Of a stretch of 33,490 nt of DNA, positions 21,370 through 29,548 are shown one piece after another (positions within the stretch are counted from its first letter, which is position 1; every line of letters starts with the position of its first letter). Position numbers and translations under genes: made by a program. Origin of the DNA: a virus; IMG/VR virus record IMGVR_UViG_3300032213_001731, positions 1 through 33,490 of that record; one strand, 5' to 3'. Under the pieces are notes generated by a model. That model saw only the letters and a program-made list of their open reading frames with translations, ran no database searches and had not been told where the DNA came from.

Positions 21370-22341
21370 ATGGCTACCACAACCACCAGCACGTCAGGTT
21401 TTTCTGACCTCGTACAGGAACTTGTTTCTGCACGAGCGGAAGAGGAACTGCGCGCACGTGCAGTCCACGCGATGCCAGGGCTTTATGTCCCTGCTCGCTT
21501 TATCAAGGGAACAAACACCCTCCGCTACGCTCGTTATGCTGACCTTGGTGTCAACACGACGCCGCTCACGGAAGGCGCCGCACCAGTTGACCAGGCTCTG
21601 ACGATTTCATCCGAGTTCTTTACTGCAACGCAGTACGGCTCGACGGTTGCAATCTCGGATCTTGCCAACATTGACTCGCCACATGACCTCATCAGCATTG
21701 CTGCTGAGCGCGTGGCGTATCAGGCAGTTCGTTCGATGGATCAGATTGTCCGCGACAACCTGCACTCGAACGCGGCAACATCTGCCATCTTCAGTGCAAC
21801 CGCATCGAGCACCCTCACCCAGAACGGCGCGAACAGCTCCGTTGCTACTGCTGGTGTTCTTAATGGTACCTTTGTCAAGCAGATCGTTGCTCGACTCAAG
21901 GGTGCCAACGTTCCTCAGTTCGCTGATGGCACGTATCGCGCAATCATCCATCCTTCACAGGAGTATGACTTGATCAGCGATACCGCCGTAAACGGCTGGA
22001 TTGAGTCGCGCAAGTACGTGGACAACACCAACCTGCTCACGGGCGAGATTGGTATGTTCGCTGGCGTGCGTTTCATCGTGTCTTCGGACGCCAAGGTCTA
22101 CACGACCGCTGGTGCTTCGGCTGGCAACGTGTACGCCGCCCTGTTCCTTGGCCCTGACGCCTACGCAATTGGCGACAGCCAGACCCTCCAGAGCTACTTC
22201 GTTGCTCCTGGTGGCGACCACACCGACCCACTCGCGCAGAAGGCGCTGTTGGGTTACAAGATGCGTTTCGGCTCCCTCCTCCTCGATGAGGCAGGCGCCC
22301 GCTACCGCGTCATCAAGACCCAGGCCACGGTCGGAGTCTAA
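21370..22341 (+). CDS. Major capsid protein, N4-gp56 family
   Basis: The 323-aa sequence matches the N4-gp56-type capsid pattern: an N-terminal helical arm (LVQELVSARAEEELRARAV), FIKGTNTLRYARYADLG, then ATQYGSTVAISDLANI, YRAIIHPSQEYDLI, GEIGMFAGVRFIVSSDAKVY and AALFLGPDAYAIGD. It builds the icosahedral shell in the HK97 fold. GGAAGGAG precedes the ATG. It has visibly more C-ending codons than its neighbours, as expected for the most abundant protein. It is followed by a hairpin and a new promoter. Confidence 0.92.
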   Translation: MATTTTSTSGFSDLVQELVSARAEEELRARAVHAMPGLYVPARFIKGTNTLRYARYADLGVNTTPLTEGAAPVDQALTISSEFFTATQYGSTVAISDLANIDSPHDLISIAAERVAYQAVRSMDQIVRDNLHSNAATSAIFSATASSTLTQNGANSSVATAGVLNGTFVKQIVARLKGANVPQFADGTYRAIIHPSQEYDLISDTAVNGWIESRKYVDNTNLLTGEIGMFAGVRFIVSSDAKVYTTAGASAGNVYAALFLGPDAYAIGDSQTLQSYFVAPGGDHTDPLAQKALLGYKMRFGSLLLDEAGARYRVIKTQATVGV

Positions 22342-22359
22342 TCGGTTGGGACGCCGATA

Positions 22360-22388
22360 CCCCCGTCCAGTCTTTGACTGGGCGGGGG
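22360..22388 (+). terminator. Stem-loop after the capsid gene, overlapping the next promoter
   Basis: A 13-bp stem (one G-U pair) with loop TTT joins 22360-22372 to 22376-22388, beginning 18 nt after the capsid stop. No U-tract follows. It may stabilise the capsid mRNA or partly terminate it. The promoter's -35 lies in its loop and 3' arm. Confidence 0.65.
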
Positions 22389-22402
22389 AGTCCCGCTAGA
22401 AT
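22374..22402 (+). promoter_or_regulatory. Strong sigma70-like promoter for the glycosyltransferase and tail genes
   Basis: TTGACT (22374-22379) and TAGAAT (22397-22402) are separated by exactly 17 bp; each differs from consensus by one base. It lies just behind the capsid gene and reads into the 410-aa glycosyltransferase at 22481, after a leader with a small hairpin (CGAGCC-AGGA-GGCTCG, 22423-22438). Confidence 0.75.
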
Positions 22403-22480
22403 CAACGGAGAGGCACGCCAGACGAGCCAGGAGGCTCGAAAAGGTCAGGGTGGTACCTAGATACCCCCAGAGGGTCGAAT

Positions 22481-23713
22481 ATGCTGAAAGTCCTAGTTTG
22501 GGGACACGTAGAAGACGGTCCCTGCGCCTACTTCCGTGGGCATCAATTCGTTGAAGAACTTAAGAAGCTCGGCGTAGAGTATCGCGGTCTGAACAAGGTC
22601 GGGATGAAGGTCAAAGAGGGCGGAGAAAATCTGCTTCTCCCTGAAGCAATGGCTAAAGGCCTTGTGGACTTTGACACCTCCGATGTGGACTGGGCAGATG
22701 TTGTCGTCTTCCGCCGCTACTACAACACCACGATCTGCTGCAAGACAGAAGAGTGCCAGTTTGTCACCTTCTCCTACGCAGAGGCAATGAAGCATGAGCA
22801 TGGCTGGAAAGAACGCGATCTTATTACGCGGCTCCTCTGGCCCACTTTCCAGTATGCCAACCACGGCAAGGCTATCATCTACGAGACCGACGATGATCAC
22901 TTCAACATCAAACCGTGGAATGGCTATATCAAAGATGTGATTCCAGAATACGAGATGATTGAGCAGATGGCAAAGCGTGCCGATCTGGTCACCACTTCTA
23001 CCAGCACTATCGCTCGGCGGTATGCACGATTCAATGACAATATTCGTGTCATTCGGAATGCCATTGACCCAGAGTTGTACAAGCCAACGGTTGAGCGACC
23101 AGCAGGCGACAAGCCACGGGTTGTTTACTACGGCAGCACCGCTCGACTCCGCGATTACGCTGGGTACCCAGAAGGTCCACGCGGAAAGATCTCTGGCGGC
23201 TACGCTGGCAAGGCGGTCATGGACCTTCGTAAGGAACTACAGACCGTCTTTCTTGGGACTAATGCTGGCACAGAGTCAGTCGTAGCCCAGTTCTTTCAAG
23301 AGCAGTATGGCTACGTTGAGGGCATCAACAAGTTCTGCGAGACCCTCGCCAATACCCACCCAGACATCGGCATTGCCCCACTGATGGGCGATAACTTTGA
23401 TCAAGCCAAGTCTGAACTTCACTGGCTTGAATACGCCCTGACGGGAGCCGCCTTCATTGGCGAGCGGTTCCGTGGCGATGGTCCATACCAGATGGTTCGC
23501 GAAGGGGTAGACGGAATGCTTGCCCGTGGTCGCGGAGAATGGTACGACGCAATGAAAAAGCTCACACGCAGCAAGGATCTGCGAGAACAACTCGCAGGTG
23601 CGGCGCGTGAGCGGGTGCTAAAGGAATATCACTACAAAGATCGAGCAAAGGAATGGGCAGACGCTTTCAAGTGGGCTGCTGAAAACAAGGGTAAAGGAGT
23701 GAAAGTAGCATAA
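22481..23713 (+). CDS. GT-B (GT4-like) glycosyltransferase
   Basis: The C-terminal half has the GT4 pattern: ADLVTTSTSTIARRY (168-182), VIRNAIDPELY, a nucleotide-sugar loop VVYYGSTA, and DIGIAPLMGDNFDQAKSELHWLEYALTGAAFI (295-326) with the conserved Glu317. The N-terminal half has a Rossmann-like opening (LKVLVWGHV...GHQFVEELKKLG) and YETDDDHFNI. It would transfer a sugar from a nucleotide donor, acting in the cytoplasm. AGAGGGTCGA lies just upstream. Its place between capsid and connector genes, under its own promoter, is unusual; it may glycosylate virion proteins or host glycans (inference). Confidence 0.8.
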   Translation: MLKVLVWGHVEDGPCAYFRGHQFVEELKKLGVEYRGLNKVGMKVKEGGENLLLPEAMAKGLVDFDTSDVDWADVVVFRRYYNTTICCKTEECQFVTFSYAEAMKHEHGWKERDLITRLLWPTFQYANHGKAIIYETDDDHFNIKPWNGYIKDVIPEYEMIEQMAKRADLVTTSTSTIARRYARFNDNIRVIRNAIDPELYKPTVERPAGDKPRVVYYGSTARLRDYAGYPEGPRGKISGGYAGKAVMDLRKELQTVFLGTNAGTESVVAQFFQEQYGYVEGINKFCETLANTHPDIGIAPLMGDNFDQAKSELHWLEYALTGAAFIGERFRGDGPYQMVREGVDGMLARGRGEWYDAMKKLTRSKDLREQLAGAARERVLKEYHYKDRAKEWADAFKWAAENKGKGVKVA

Positions 23714-24360
23714 TGGCTGTAGTAAGTTTTTCAACGCTTCTGAGTTCGCTAAGGCTCTCGCTTCGTGACCCAAATAGCACGACGTGGACAGATGGGCAAC
23801 TTGGAGAACTCATTAACCGTGGCATTGATGCCATTGGTGACATCTATCAATCAGAGACTATTCAGTCTACTGCATTCACGCAACCTGTAAGCGGTTCTGT
23901 TTTTTCGGTTGCTCTAACGACAGTAACCTGGCCAATCCGAGTGGATGTTTATGACGAAAGCGGGAAATATCGTGAGACGGTTCGACCCTCGTCTGGCGAT
24001 GGCCCCGATTCGGGTTGGGAGGCGCATGGAGGAATCCTGTATCTCCCAACCCGCTACACCCTTCCAGCCTCTACTGGCACATTGAACATTGTCGGTTATG
24101 GCGATTGGACGCAGCTTAATACATCTGTGTCGTCTTCAACAACCAATCTTGATACGACGGCACAGAATGCGGTCAAGGTCTTTGTTGAGGCTGAGGCGCT
24201 CACGATGCTGACCTTTGACCGAGCGCAGTACCAGCAGTGGCAGGTCTCTGCTGGCTCGTCGGACATCTCTGCCCTTGGCATGAACAACCTTGCCCTTGCT
24301 GCACAGCAGCGTTGGCGACAGGAGAAGAACCGTATTCGACGACTCCGCAAGGGAGGCTGA
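23713..24360 (+). CDS. Head-tail connector / adaptor-like protein
   Basis: This 215-aa protein opens with helices (STLLSSLRLSLRDPNSTTWTDGQLGELINRGIDAIGD) like phage connector subunits that bind beneath the portal, then a beta-rich middle (VTWPIRVDVYDESGKYRETV, ILYLPTRYTLP) and helices at the end (FVEAEALTMLTFDRAQYQQW). It sits after the capsid/glycosyltransferase and before the tail proteins and overlaps the previous stop (TAATG). A stopper or adaptor role is likely by position and build. Confidence 0.65.
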   Translation: MAVVSFSTLLSSLRLSLRDPNSTTWTDGQLGELINRGIDAIGDIYQSETIQSTAFTQPVSGSVFSVALTTVTWPIRVDVYDESGKYRETVRPSSGDGPDSGWEAHGGILYLPTRYTLPASTGTLNIVGYGDWTQLNTSVSSSTTNLDTTAQNAVKVFVEAEALTMLTFDRAQYQQWQVSAGSSDISALGMNNLALAAQQRWRQEKNRIRRLRKGG

Positions 24361-24362
24361 TC

Positions 24363-25241
24363 GTGGATTTCAACAGGCAAATCAATATTGCTACGGGTAC
24401 GGCTACCTCTGCGTATCTCAATCTCAATAGCATCACGACTGCCCCAACGTTTGGAACGCCATTTAGCGGTTATCTGACCGAGAGTGTTTCGTATGCTAAT
24501 ACGAACGTTTCTGGGTTTATTGATCCGTTGGCGCAGCGCGATGGGTCTGAGGCAAACATTGCCACACTAAGCAATCGGCAAATCCAAATGATTGTCCAGG
24601 TATACGGATCATCGGCGGCAGATTTCTACGATAAGCTCAATGGCCTCAACTCGGCATTTCAACCATACCCGTCATTTGCCTCAAGCGATGACGGGTTTCG
24701 TGCGTTGAGGTTTGATCAGGCAACCGTCAGCACGTCATCTTTTAGCACTGGCTTTATCCCGCTATACCTTAATGTTCGACCAGTAAACTTGCCAACGTAC
24801 AACTTGAAAAATGATCTTGTAACCCCACGGACAGACGAGCGTGGTGTTTCTACTAAGGCAGCTATCTCGCTTGTGGCTAAAGATCCACGAAAGATTAATC
24901 AGAATGCAAAGACTGGCACCCTTGCCATTGGGTCAAACACGCTCACAAACAATGGCAATTATGTAGCGTACCCAACGATTACCTTTGTTAACACTGGGTC
25001 GCAGCAGACAGCAACAATCTCAACATCGAGTTGGACATCGGTGATTGTCATTGCCGCTTCCGCGACAACAATCCTGAACAGTACAACTAGGTCGGTGACG
25101 GTTGCTGGCTCATTGCAGATGAACTATATCCTTGACGGCACGACCTCTTTGCCAAACCTATATTCAGGTTCCAACGCTATAACGCTGTCATCGTTAACAA
25201 ATACAACTATTACCTACACCTTTAATGAGGCTTGGTTGTGA
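24363..25241 (+). CDS. Tail / distal-tail-like beta-rich protein
   Basis: This 292-aa protein begins MDFNRQINIATGTATSAYLN. It has long Ser/Thr/Asn-rich beta segments and no helices to speak of. Start GTG at 24363 has GGGAGG six bases upstream; a longer open frame begins at 24237 inside the connector gene and was rejected. It is followed by the baseplate-hub-like protein, the order Dit-then-hub seen in many phages. The C-terminal half (about 195-290) looks like a separate beta domain. A distal tail or tail-tip role is inference. Confidence 0.55.
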   Translation: MDFNRQINIATGTATSAYLNLNSITTAPTFGTPFSGYLTESVSYANTNVSGFIDPLAQRDGSEANIATLSNRQIQMIVQVYGSSAADFYDKLNGLNSAFQPYPSFASSDDGFRALRFDQATVSTSSFSTGFIPLYLNVRPVNLPTYNLKNDLVTPRTDERGVSTKAAISLVAKDPRKINQNAKTGTLAIGSNTLTNNGNYVAYPTITFVNTGSQQTATISTSSWTSVIVIAASATTILNSTTRSVTVAGSLQMNYILDGTTSLPNLYSGSNAITLSSLTNTTITYTFNEAWL

Positions 25242-27274
25242 ACGATCAGAAGAAGTTTCGCCTTATCCTTTGGAGTGCGTCAACTTCTGGCTGGCGGGAC
25301 CAGCAAGTTGCTGTTGTCTATGATGCGAAATCAATCGCCGTTGAGGAGCACGCTAACGATGTTGGCTCTGCATACTGGACGCTAAACAACGATCACCCAC
25401 AGATTGCTCAGTTTCAACCGCTGCGTCGGCACTACGAGATCAGTCGATGGTCTGACACTCGCAGCAGGTGGGAGTTTGTTGGAGCTGGAATACTCAATGA
25501 TTATACCTCTACTGAATATGAAACGACATTTAGCGGCATTGATTATAAGGCCGTTCTAAACCAGATCTTTACTCCACTTTCAAATATTACCTTCTCTTCA
25601 TCTACGCCGCTAAATCCGAACATTGCAAGCATTTCAATCCCAACAGTCTTTAATCAAACGGACGGGGCTATCGGAAAAGACAATATTAACGGAACTACAT
25701 ATACCAGCACTGGCAATGCTTATTATGACTACACACCATCCTCAGCTTTAACTTTTAATTCGGCGTCTATTAGCGCAATTGCCCAAACAACAAAGACTAT
25801 TGTTGCGGATGCAAAGACTGCCAGCGTAGTGACTCCTTATGTGCGAGTTACCTATTCCGCCACATGGCTCTCTGGAACAACGGCGGGATTCTTGGCCACT
25901 CCACAATGGCGATTCCGAATCAATGCTTCCCCACCTGGGCAGATCGATTCTGGAAATCCACCTATTGGTGATTACGGAAAGTTGGCAGAATTCAGTGTGC
26001 CAGCAGATGGCTCAACTGGAACTTCAAAGTTTTCTGTGACAAATAGATCAGTTGATTTTTTTCCCTATGAGTCAAAACAGGAACTTCGGACAGCATTGAT
26101 TGCCCTTGGTGCCACAACAGCATCTATTGATACTGCCATGCCAGATGCAGTTTCTGCAACTGGTATTTCCGCAAGCAATTATACAACAGGAATTCTTACT
26201 GGATGGTCACTCCGTAAGGGTCTTACTTATTCATTTCAGATTTATGGAGCTATTCACCGAACTTCTGGTGGTGTTAGCGCAAGCAATAACCCAACATGGT
26301 ACGGAACATTGGCTGGAAAACAAATTGTAGAAACCACTGTTGGGCAAGGAGATGAAGATGTTTCAACAGTAATCCAGCGTGTTTTCAGCAATGCAAAGAC
26401 AAGTTCATCAAGTTCTCGAATTAGATATGCTTCACTTAGTGTTAGCGGATCAACCTATACGACGCACACAACCTACTCTGCTGGTCAGCCAACGCTAGAT
26501 TATATCGGTGATCTCTGCGACCTTGAAATGGGCGCACGCGGCGGTGGCTCAAAGGCAATATTCGGCATTGATAAACCTATTGCTGGTTCAGCGTATAGCG
26601 GAAACTTCAAACTATCGTTGAATGTATCTAGCACCGCGATTACCACGGGGCCATCATTGAAGTATCCAGAAAACATTAAAGCGTATTCATTCTCTCCTGG
26701 ATTTGCAAAAGTCCGCAATAACATTACCGTTGTCCCAACAGAGAAATACCTTAGTGGATCAACTGGTCAGGGTGCATCTGGAGCGCAGATCATCGGAGCG
26801 TCAGCTTCTGATAGTGCCAGCATCTCAGCCTATGGGAACATTCCCCTTGTTGCCGCTAAAGGTGGATTCGTTAATGCTGCATCGGCACAAAACGAAGCCA
26901 ATCGAATGCTTACGCTTTATGCCTCTCTTGATACAACAGTATCTCCAAGCGTTCCCAAGAACACCAAGCAGGTTTCTCTTAGAGTTACCGTAGATGGCAT
27001 TGATCCATTCTACAAATGGGATGTCGGGGATTCCATTGGCGTAAATGTTGAACACGGCTTGGTGAATATCAATGAGCCGTTTGTCATCTCTGGGGCAAGA
27101 TGGTTTGGTGAATCCAATGGCCGAGAACTATTGGAACTTGATCTAGTCCAAGGCTCCTCCTTTGCCGCTGCGTTTGGCGGTGGTGGCAACCAATCCGTTT
27201 CTGGAGCACCTGCTGCCAGCATTGGTAGTCCAGGTGCTGTCACTCCACAATTCATTAGGAATTCCCGTTCATGA
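25238..27274 (+). CDS. Tail-tip / baseplate hub-like protein, 678 aa
   Basis: The N-terminus resembles siphovirus baseplate proteins of the gp37-like type: FRLILWSASTSGWRDQQVAV, then AYWTLNNDHPQIAQFQPLRR, HYEISRWSDTRSRWEFVGAG and GIDYKAVLNQIFTP. The C-terminus has VGDSIGVNVEHGLVNINEPF and GRELLELDLV, as in the same family, then a Gly/Ala/Ser tail. The middle (160-480) is a long beta-rich insert. Start is GTG at 25238, overlapping the previous stop as GTGA, with GAGG upstream. Probably forms the tail tip and may carry receptor-binding elements. Confidence 0.6.
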   Translation: MNDQKKFRLILWSASTSGWRDQQVAVVYDAKSIAVEEHANDVGSAYWTLNNDHPQIAQFQPLRRHYEISRWSDTRSRWEFVGAGILNDYTSTEYETTFSGIDYKAVLNQIFTPLSNITFSSSTPLNPNIASISIPTVFNQTDGAIGKDNINGTTYTSTGNAYYDYTPSSALTFNSASISAIAQTTKTIVADAKTASVVTPYVRVTYSATWLSGTTAGFLATPQWRFRINASPPGQIDSGNPPIGDYGKLAEFSVPADGSTGTSKFSVTNRSVDFFPYESKQELRTALIALGATTASIDTAMPDAVSATGISASNYTTGILTGWSLRKGLTYSFQIYGAIHRTSGGVSASNNPTWYGTLAGKQIVETTVGQGDEDVSTVIQRVFSNAKTSSSSSRIRYASLSVSGSTYTTHTTYSAGQPTLDYIGDLCDLEMGARGGGSKAIFGIDKPIAGSAYSGNFKLSLNVSSTAITTGPSLKYPENIKAYSFSPGFAKVRNNITVVPTEKYLSGSTGQGASGAQIIGASASDSASISAYGNIPLVAAKGGFVNAASAQNEANRMLTLYASLDTTVSPSVPKNTKQVSLRVTVDGIDPFYKWDVGDSIGVNVEHGLVNINEPFVISGARWFGESNGRELLELDLVQGSSFAAAFGGGGNQSVSGAPAASIGSPGAVTPQFIRNSRS

Positions 27275-27507
27275 CAGGGAGCCAGTTTAGCACACTCCTT
27301 AATGCCATTGAGGATGTCCGCAAAGACCTCTCTGCCAAGCTGGACTCCATTGAGGAGCGCCTTCGAATTGTTGAGGTAGATCAGGCAAAGGCTTCTGCCA
27401 TTGTGGAAAACAACAATGATCGCACGATTGGTGTACAATGGAAGATAGGGATTACTGTGTCCGCTGTGGGCGTGGTAGCAACCCTGATCGTAAGCCTATT
27501 ACCGTAG
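27271..27507 (+). CDS. Coiled-coil plus single-TM protein, XhlA/holin-like, 78 aa
   Basis: A charged heptad helix (LLNAIEDVRKDLSAKLDSIEERLRIVEVDQ, about 9-38) precedes a single hydrophobic segment near the end (IGITVSAVGVVATLIVSLLP). This is the layout of XhlA-type phage proteins, which aid holin-mediated lysis. It overlaps the tail gene stop (ATGA). It lies apart from the main lysis cassette; a tail-associated membrane protein is an alternative. Confidence 0.55.
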   Translation: MTGSQFSTLLNAIEDVRKDLSAKLDSIEERLRIVEVDQAKASAIVENNNDRTIGVQWKIGITVSAVGVVATLIVSLLP

Positions 27508-27520
27508 GCTGGGAGTATAC

Positions 27521-28672
27521 ATGAGTCTAGAACAGGACATCCACGAGCTTCGGCAACTGGGCCTTTCGTTCTCGATCATCGGTAACCGTGTCGGTCTTTC
27601 CAAAGACCAAGCCCAGAAGCGATACCAGAAGTTCCTCCTTGAAAACCCCCTCCCCCACACCCCCTCCCCAGAGGGGGACTGGTCTTCTTTAGAGGGGGAT
27701 CGGTCTTTTAGAGGAGGGCTAGTTAAGAGAGATACCCCCCCTTACCCCCCCAAGGTTGAGGATCTTATCACACCAGTAGAGCCAGTGCAACTAGACTACA
27801 TTCCAAGGATTGGCTCTCGTGAGGAAACCACGAACGAACTGGTTGTTGCAGCGGGGGACTTCCAGTTCCCTTTTGAAGACCCAGAGGTCTACGCATCCTT
27901 CCTCACGTTCCTTGCAGCAGAGCGACCAGATCGCATCGTGCTAACAGGTGACATCCTAGACCTCACGGCGGTGTCGGCGTATGACCGAGACCCACGGCTA
28001 GGGATGCCAGTGCAGGAAGAACTCAACCACACACACCGACGACTCGCAGAGATCCGCGCATCGGCTGGGCCAGAAGCGCAGATCTTTTTCTTGTACGGCA
28101 ACCACGAAGCTCGCCTCTCCAAGTGGCTGGCGAAGCGTGCGCCTGAGTTGGTTGGCATGACCGACTCCGAAGGTCGAGAGATTCTATCGCTGGCAAACCT
28201 GCTTCGGTTGGACACGCTGAACATTACGCCGTGTCTCTCTGAGGGTTTGGCGTTTGCTGGACCAGAGCACTTCCGCTCGTACTACCAAATCGCCCCAGAC
28301 CTCATCGCCACGCACGGGACCTACTCCCGCAGCACGGGCGGTGGCGCAAGCATCCTGCCAATTGTGGATGCCGCTGGTGTCTCCGTCGTTGGTGGTCACG
28401 ACCATTCGCAAGGTGTGGCGTTCAAGACGGTCGGCGGATTCGCTGGCATTGAGCAGCGTCGTACTGCCGCCATCTCCACGGGAATGATGTGCCGACGGAC
28501 GGAGTTGGGCTACCTTGCCCAACACCAGGTCAGCCGCTGGGCTGCTGGCTTTGCGGTCATTGAACTGTGGGGTGAAGAGGCTGGCCAGTGGCAGCCTGAC
28601 TTCGCATCGTGGACAGGGACGGAACTGGTGTGGCGTGGAAAACGTTACCAGCCCAAGAGTGTGGTAAAGTAA
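27521..28672 (+). CDS. Calcineurin-like metallophosphoesterase with an N-terminal HTH-like region
   Basis: The catalytic domain (about 105-370) has GDFQF (Asp113), GDILD (Asp144), GNHE (Asn194, His195), ATHG (His265) and GHDH (His293, His295), the full two-metal phosphoesterase set, except that the usual His of the first GDxH motif is Gln115. Residues 1-40 resemble a helix-turn-helix (LSFSIIGNRVGLSKDQAQKR) and a Pro/Gly linker with repeated DNA (27640-27720) joins the two. It probably cleaves phosphodiesters or phosphates; the substrate is unknown. GGGAG precedes the ATG. Confidence 0.8.
   Translation: MSLEQDIHELRQLGLSFSIIGNRVGLSKDQAQKRYQKFLLENPLPHTPSPEGDWSSLEGDRSFRGGLVKRDTPPYPPKVEDLITPVEPVQLDYIPRIGSREETTNELVVAAGDFQFPFEDPEVYASFLTFLAAERPDRIVLTGDILDLTAVSAYDRDPRLGMPVQEELNHTHRRLAEIRASAGPEAQIFFLYGNHEARLSKWLAKRAPELVGMTDSEGREILSLANLLRLDTLNITPCLSEGLAFAGPEHFRSYYQIAPDLIATHGTYSRSTGGGASILPIVDAAGVSVVGGHDHSQGVAFKTVGGFAGIEQRRTAAISTGMMCRRTELGYLAQHQVSRWAAGFAVIELWGEEAGQWQPDFASWTGTELVWRGKRYQPKSVVK
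27640..27760 (+). repeat. Purine/pyrimidine-run repeats inside the phosphoesterase linker
   Basis: The coding strand has CCCCCTCCCCC-type runs, then AGAGGGGGACTGGTCTTCTTT followed by the near-copy AGAGGGGGATCGGTCTTTT, then CCCCCC runs. The C-runs and G-runs can pair in RNA. The encoded linker is low complexity (PHTPSPEGDWSSLEGDRS). Confidence 0.5.
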
Positions 28673-28702
28673 TCACAACAAATCCATAACGAAAGGGTCG
28701 AG

Positions 28703-29548
28703 ATGATAGGGGTCGTAGGTACTGGGCAAGTAGCCCAACACGTTCTTGCAGAGCTGCGCCGTCGGGCGCTGCCACATATTGTCTTCTCACGCTCGGCTGC
28801 GCCTATTGGCGAGTCGGGCGTTTCTGTTTTGTACACGGAAACAACCCTACCTGACTTGCTCAGGGAGCACAAGGTGACGAGCGTCATCAACTGCGCGGCG
28901 CAGCGGGACATCGTTGCCTGCGAGAAAGATCCAGGGTCGGCGGTTACGGCGAACGTTGTCTTGCCAACCATCATTGGCCAGCACGTCCGTCAGGTGTACA
29001 TCAGCACCGACTACGTGTTTGACCGCAACGAAGAGTGCCGCCCACTCACGGAGTTCACCGAGAGCAAGGGCGCACTTAGCATCTACGGCACCACCAAGTG
29101 GAAGGGTGAGCAGATGGTGCTTGCCAACAACGGTGTCGTGGCACGGATCAGCAGCCCATGGGGGCTGTATCCGTCGCCGTTCAAGCCACACTTCGCTGAC
29201 TTTGCGATCATGAGTCCAAACACACTAGACCTACCGAATGACCAACACTTCAACCCAACGTACCTGCCCGATGTGGTCGGCACGATGGTGGATTTGGCAA
29301 TCGACGAGCAGTACAACGGCATCTACCACTTGGTCTCCAGCGGCAGGACGGACTGGGCAGCCTTTGCTCAGATTGCTCGCAGGTTCCGCAAGAATAAGCA
29401 GAAGGTCACTGGCTCCGCTCGCAACGACAAGACGCGACCGAGGCATGGTGCGTTGCTAAACGGCAGGCTCCTACCGTTCCGACATTGGATGATTGCTATG
29501 GAAGAATATTGCAGAGGCCAGTTGGCTGAAGAAAGGATTACGCGATGA
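28703..29548 (+). CDS. RmlD-like dTDP-4-dehydrorhamnose reductase (extended SDR)
   Basis: The N-terminal GVVGTGQVA (4-11) is the NAD(P) binding loop. YISTDYVFD (99-107) and YGTTKWKGE (128-136, Tyr128/Lys132) are the RmlD/SDR catalytic segments. FNPTYLPDVVGTMVDLAID matches the C-terminal substrate side. The enzyme would reduce a 4-keto deoxysugar nucleotide, the last step of rhamnose synthesis in the family. It is 281 aa, normal length. AAAGGGTCGAG precedes the ATG. It overlaps the next SDR gene by four bases. Confidence 0.8.
   Translation: MIGVVGTGQVAQHVLAELRRRALPHIVFSRSAAPIGESGVSVLYTETTLPDLLREHKVTSVINCAAQRDIVACEKDPGSAVTANVVLPTIIGQHVRQVYISTDYVFDRNEECRPLTEFTESKGALSIYGTTKWKGEQMVLANNGVVARISSPWGLYPSPFKPHFADFAIMSPNTLDLPNDQHFNPTYLPDVVGTMVDLAIDEQYNGIYHLVSSGRTDWAAFAQIARRFRKNKQKVTGSARNDKTRPRHGALLNGRLLPFRHWMIAMEEYCRGQLAEERITR

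Noticed and set aside
27415-27440. TACAAT in the coiled-coil/TM gene as a promoter
   Set aside because: There is no -35 at a suitable distance and it lies within coding sequence.
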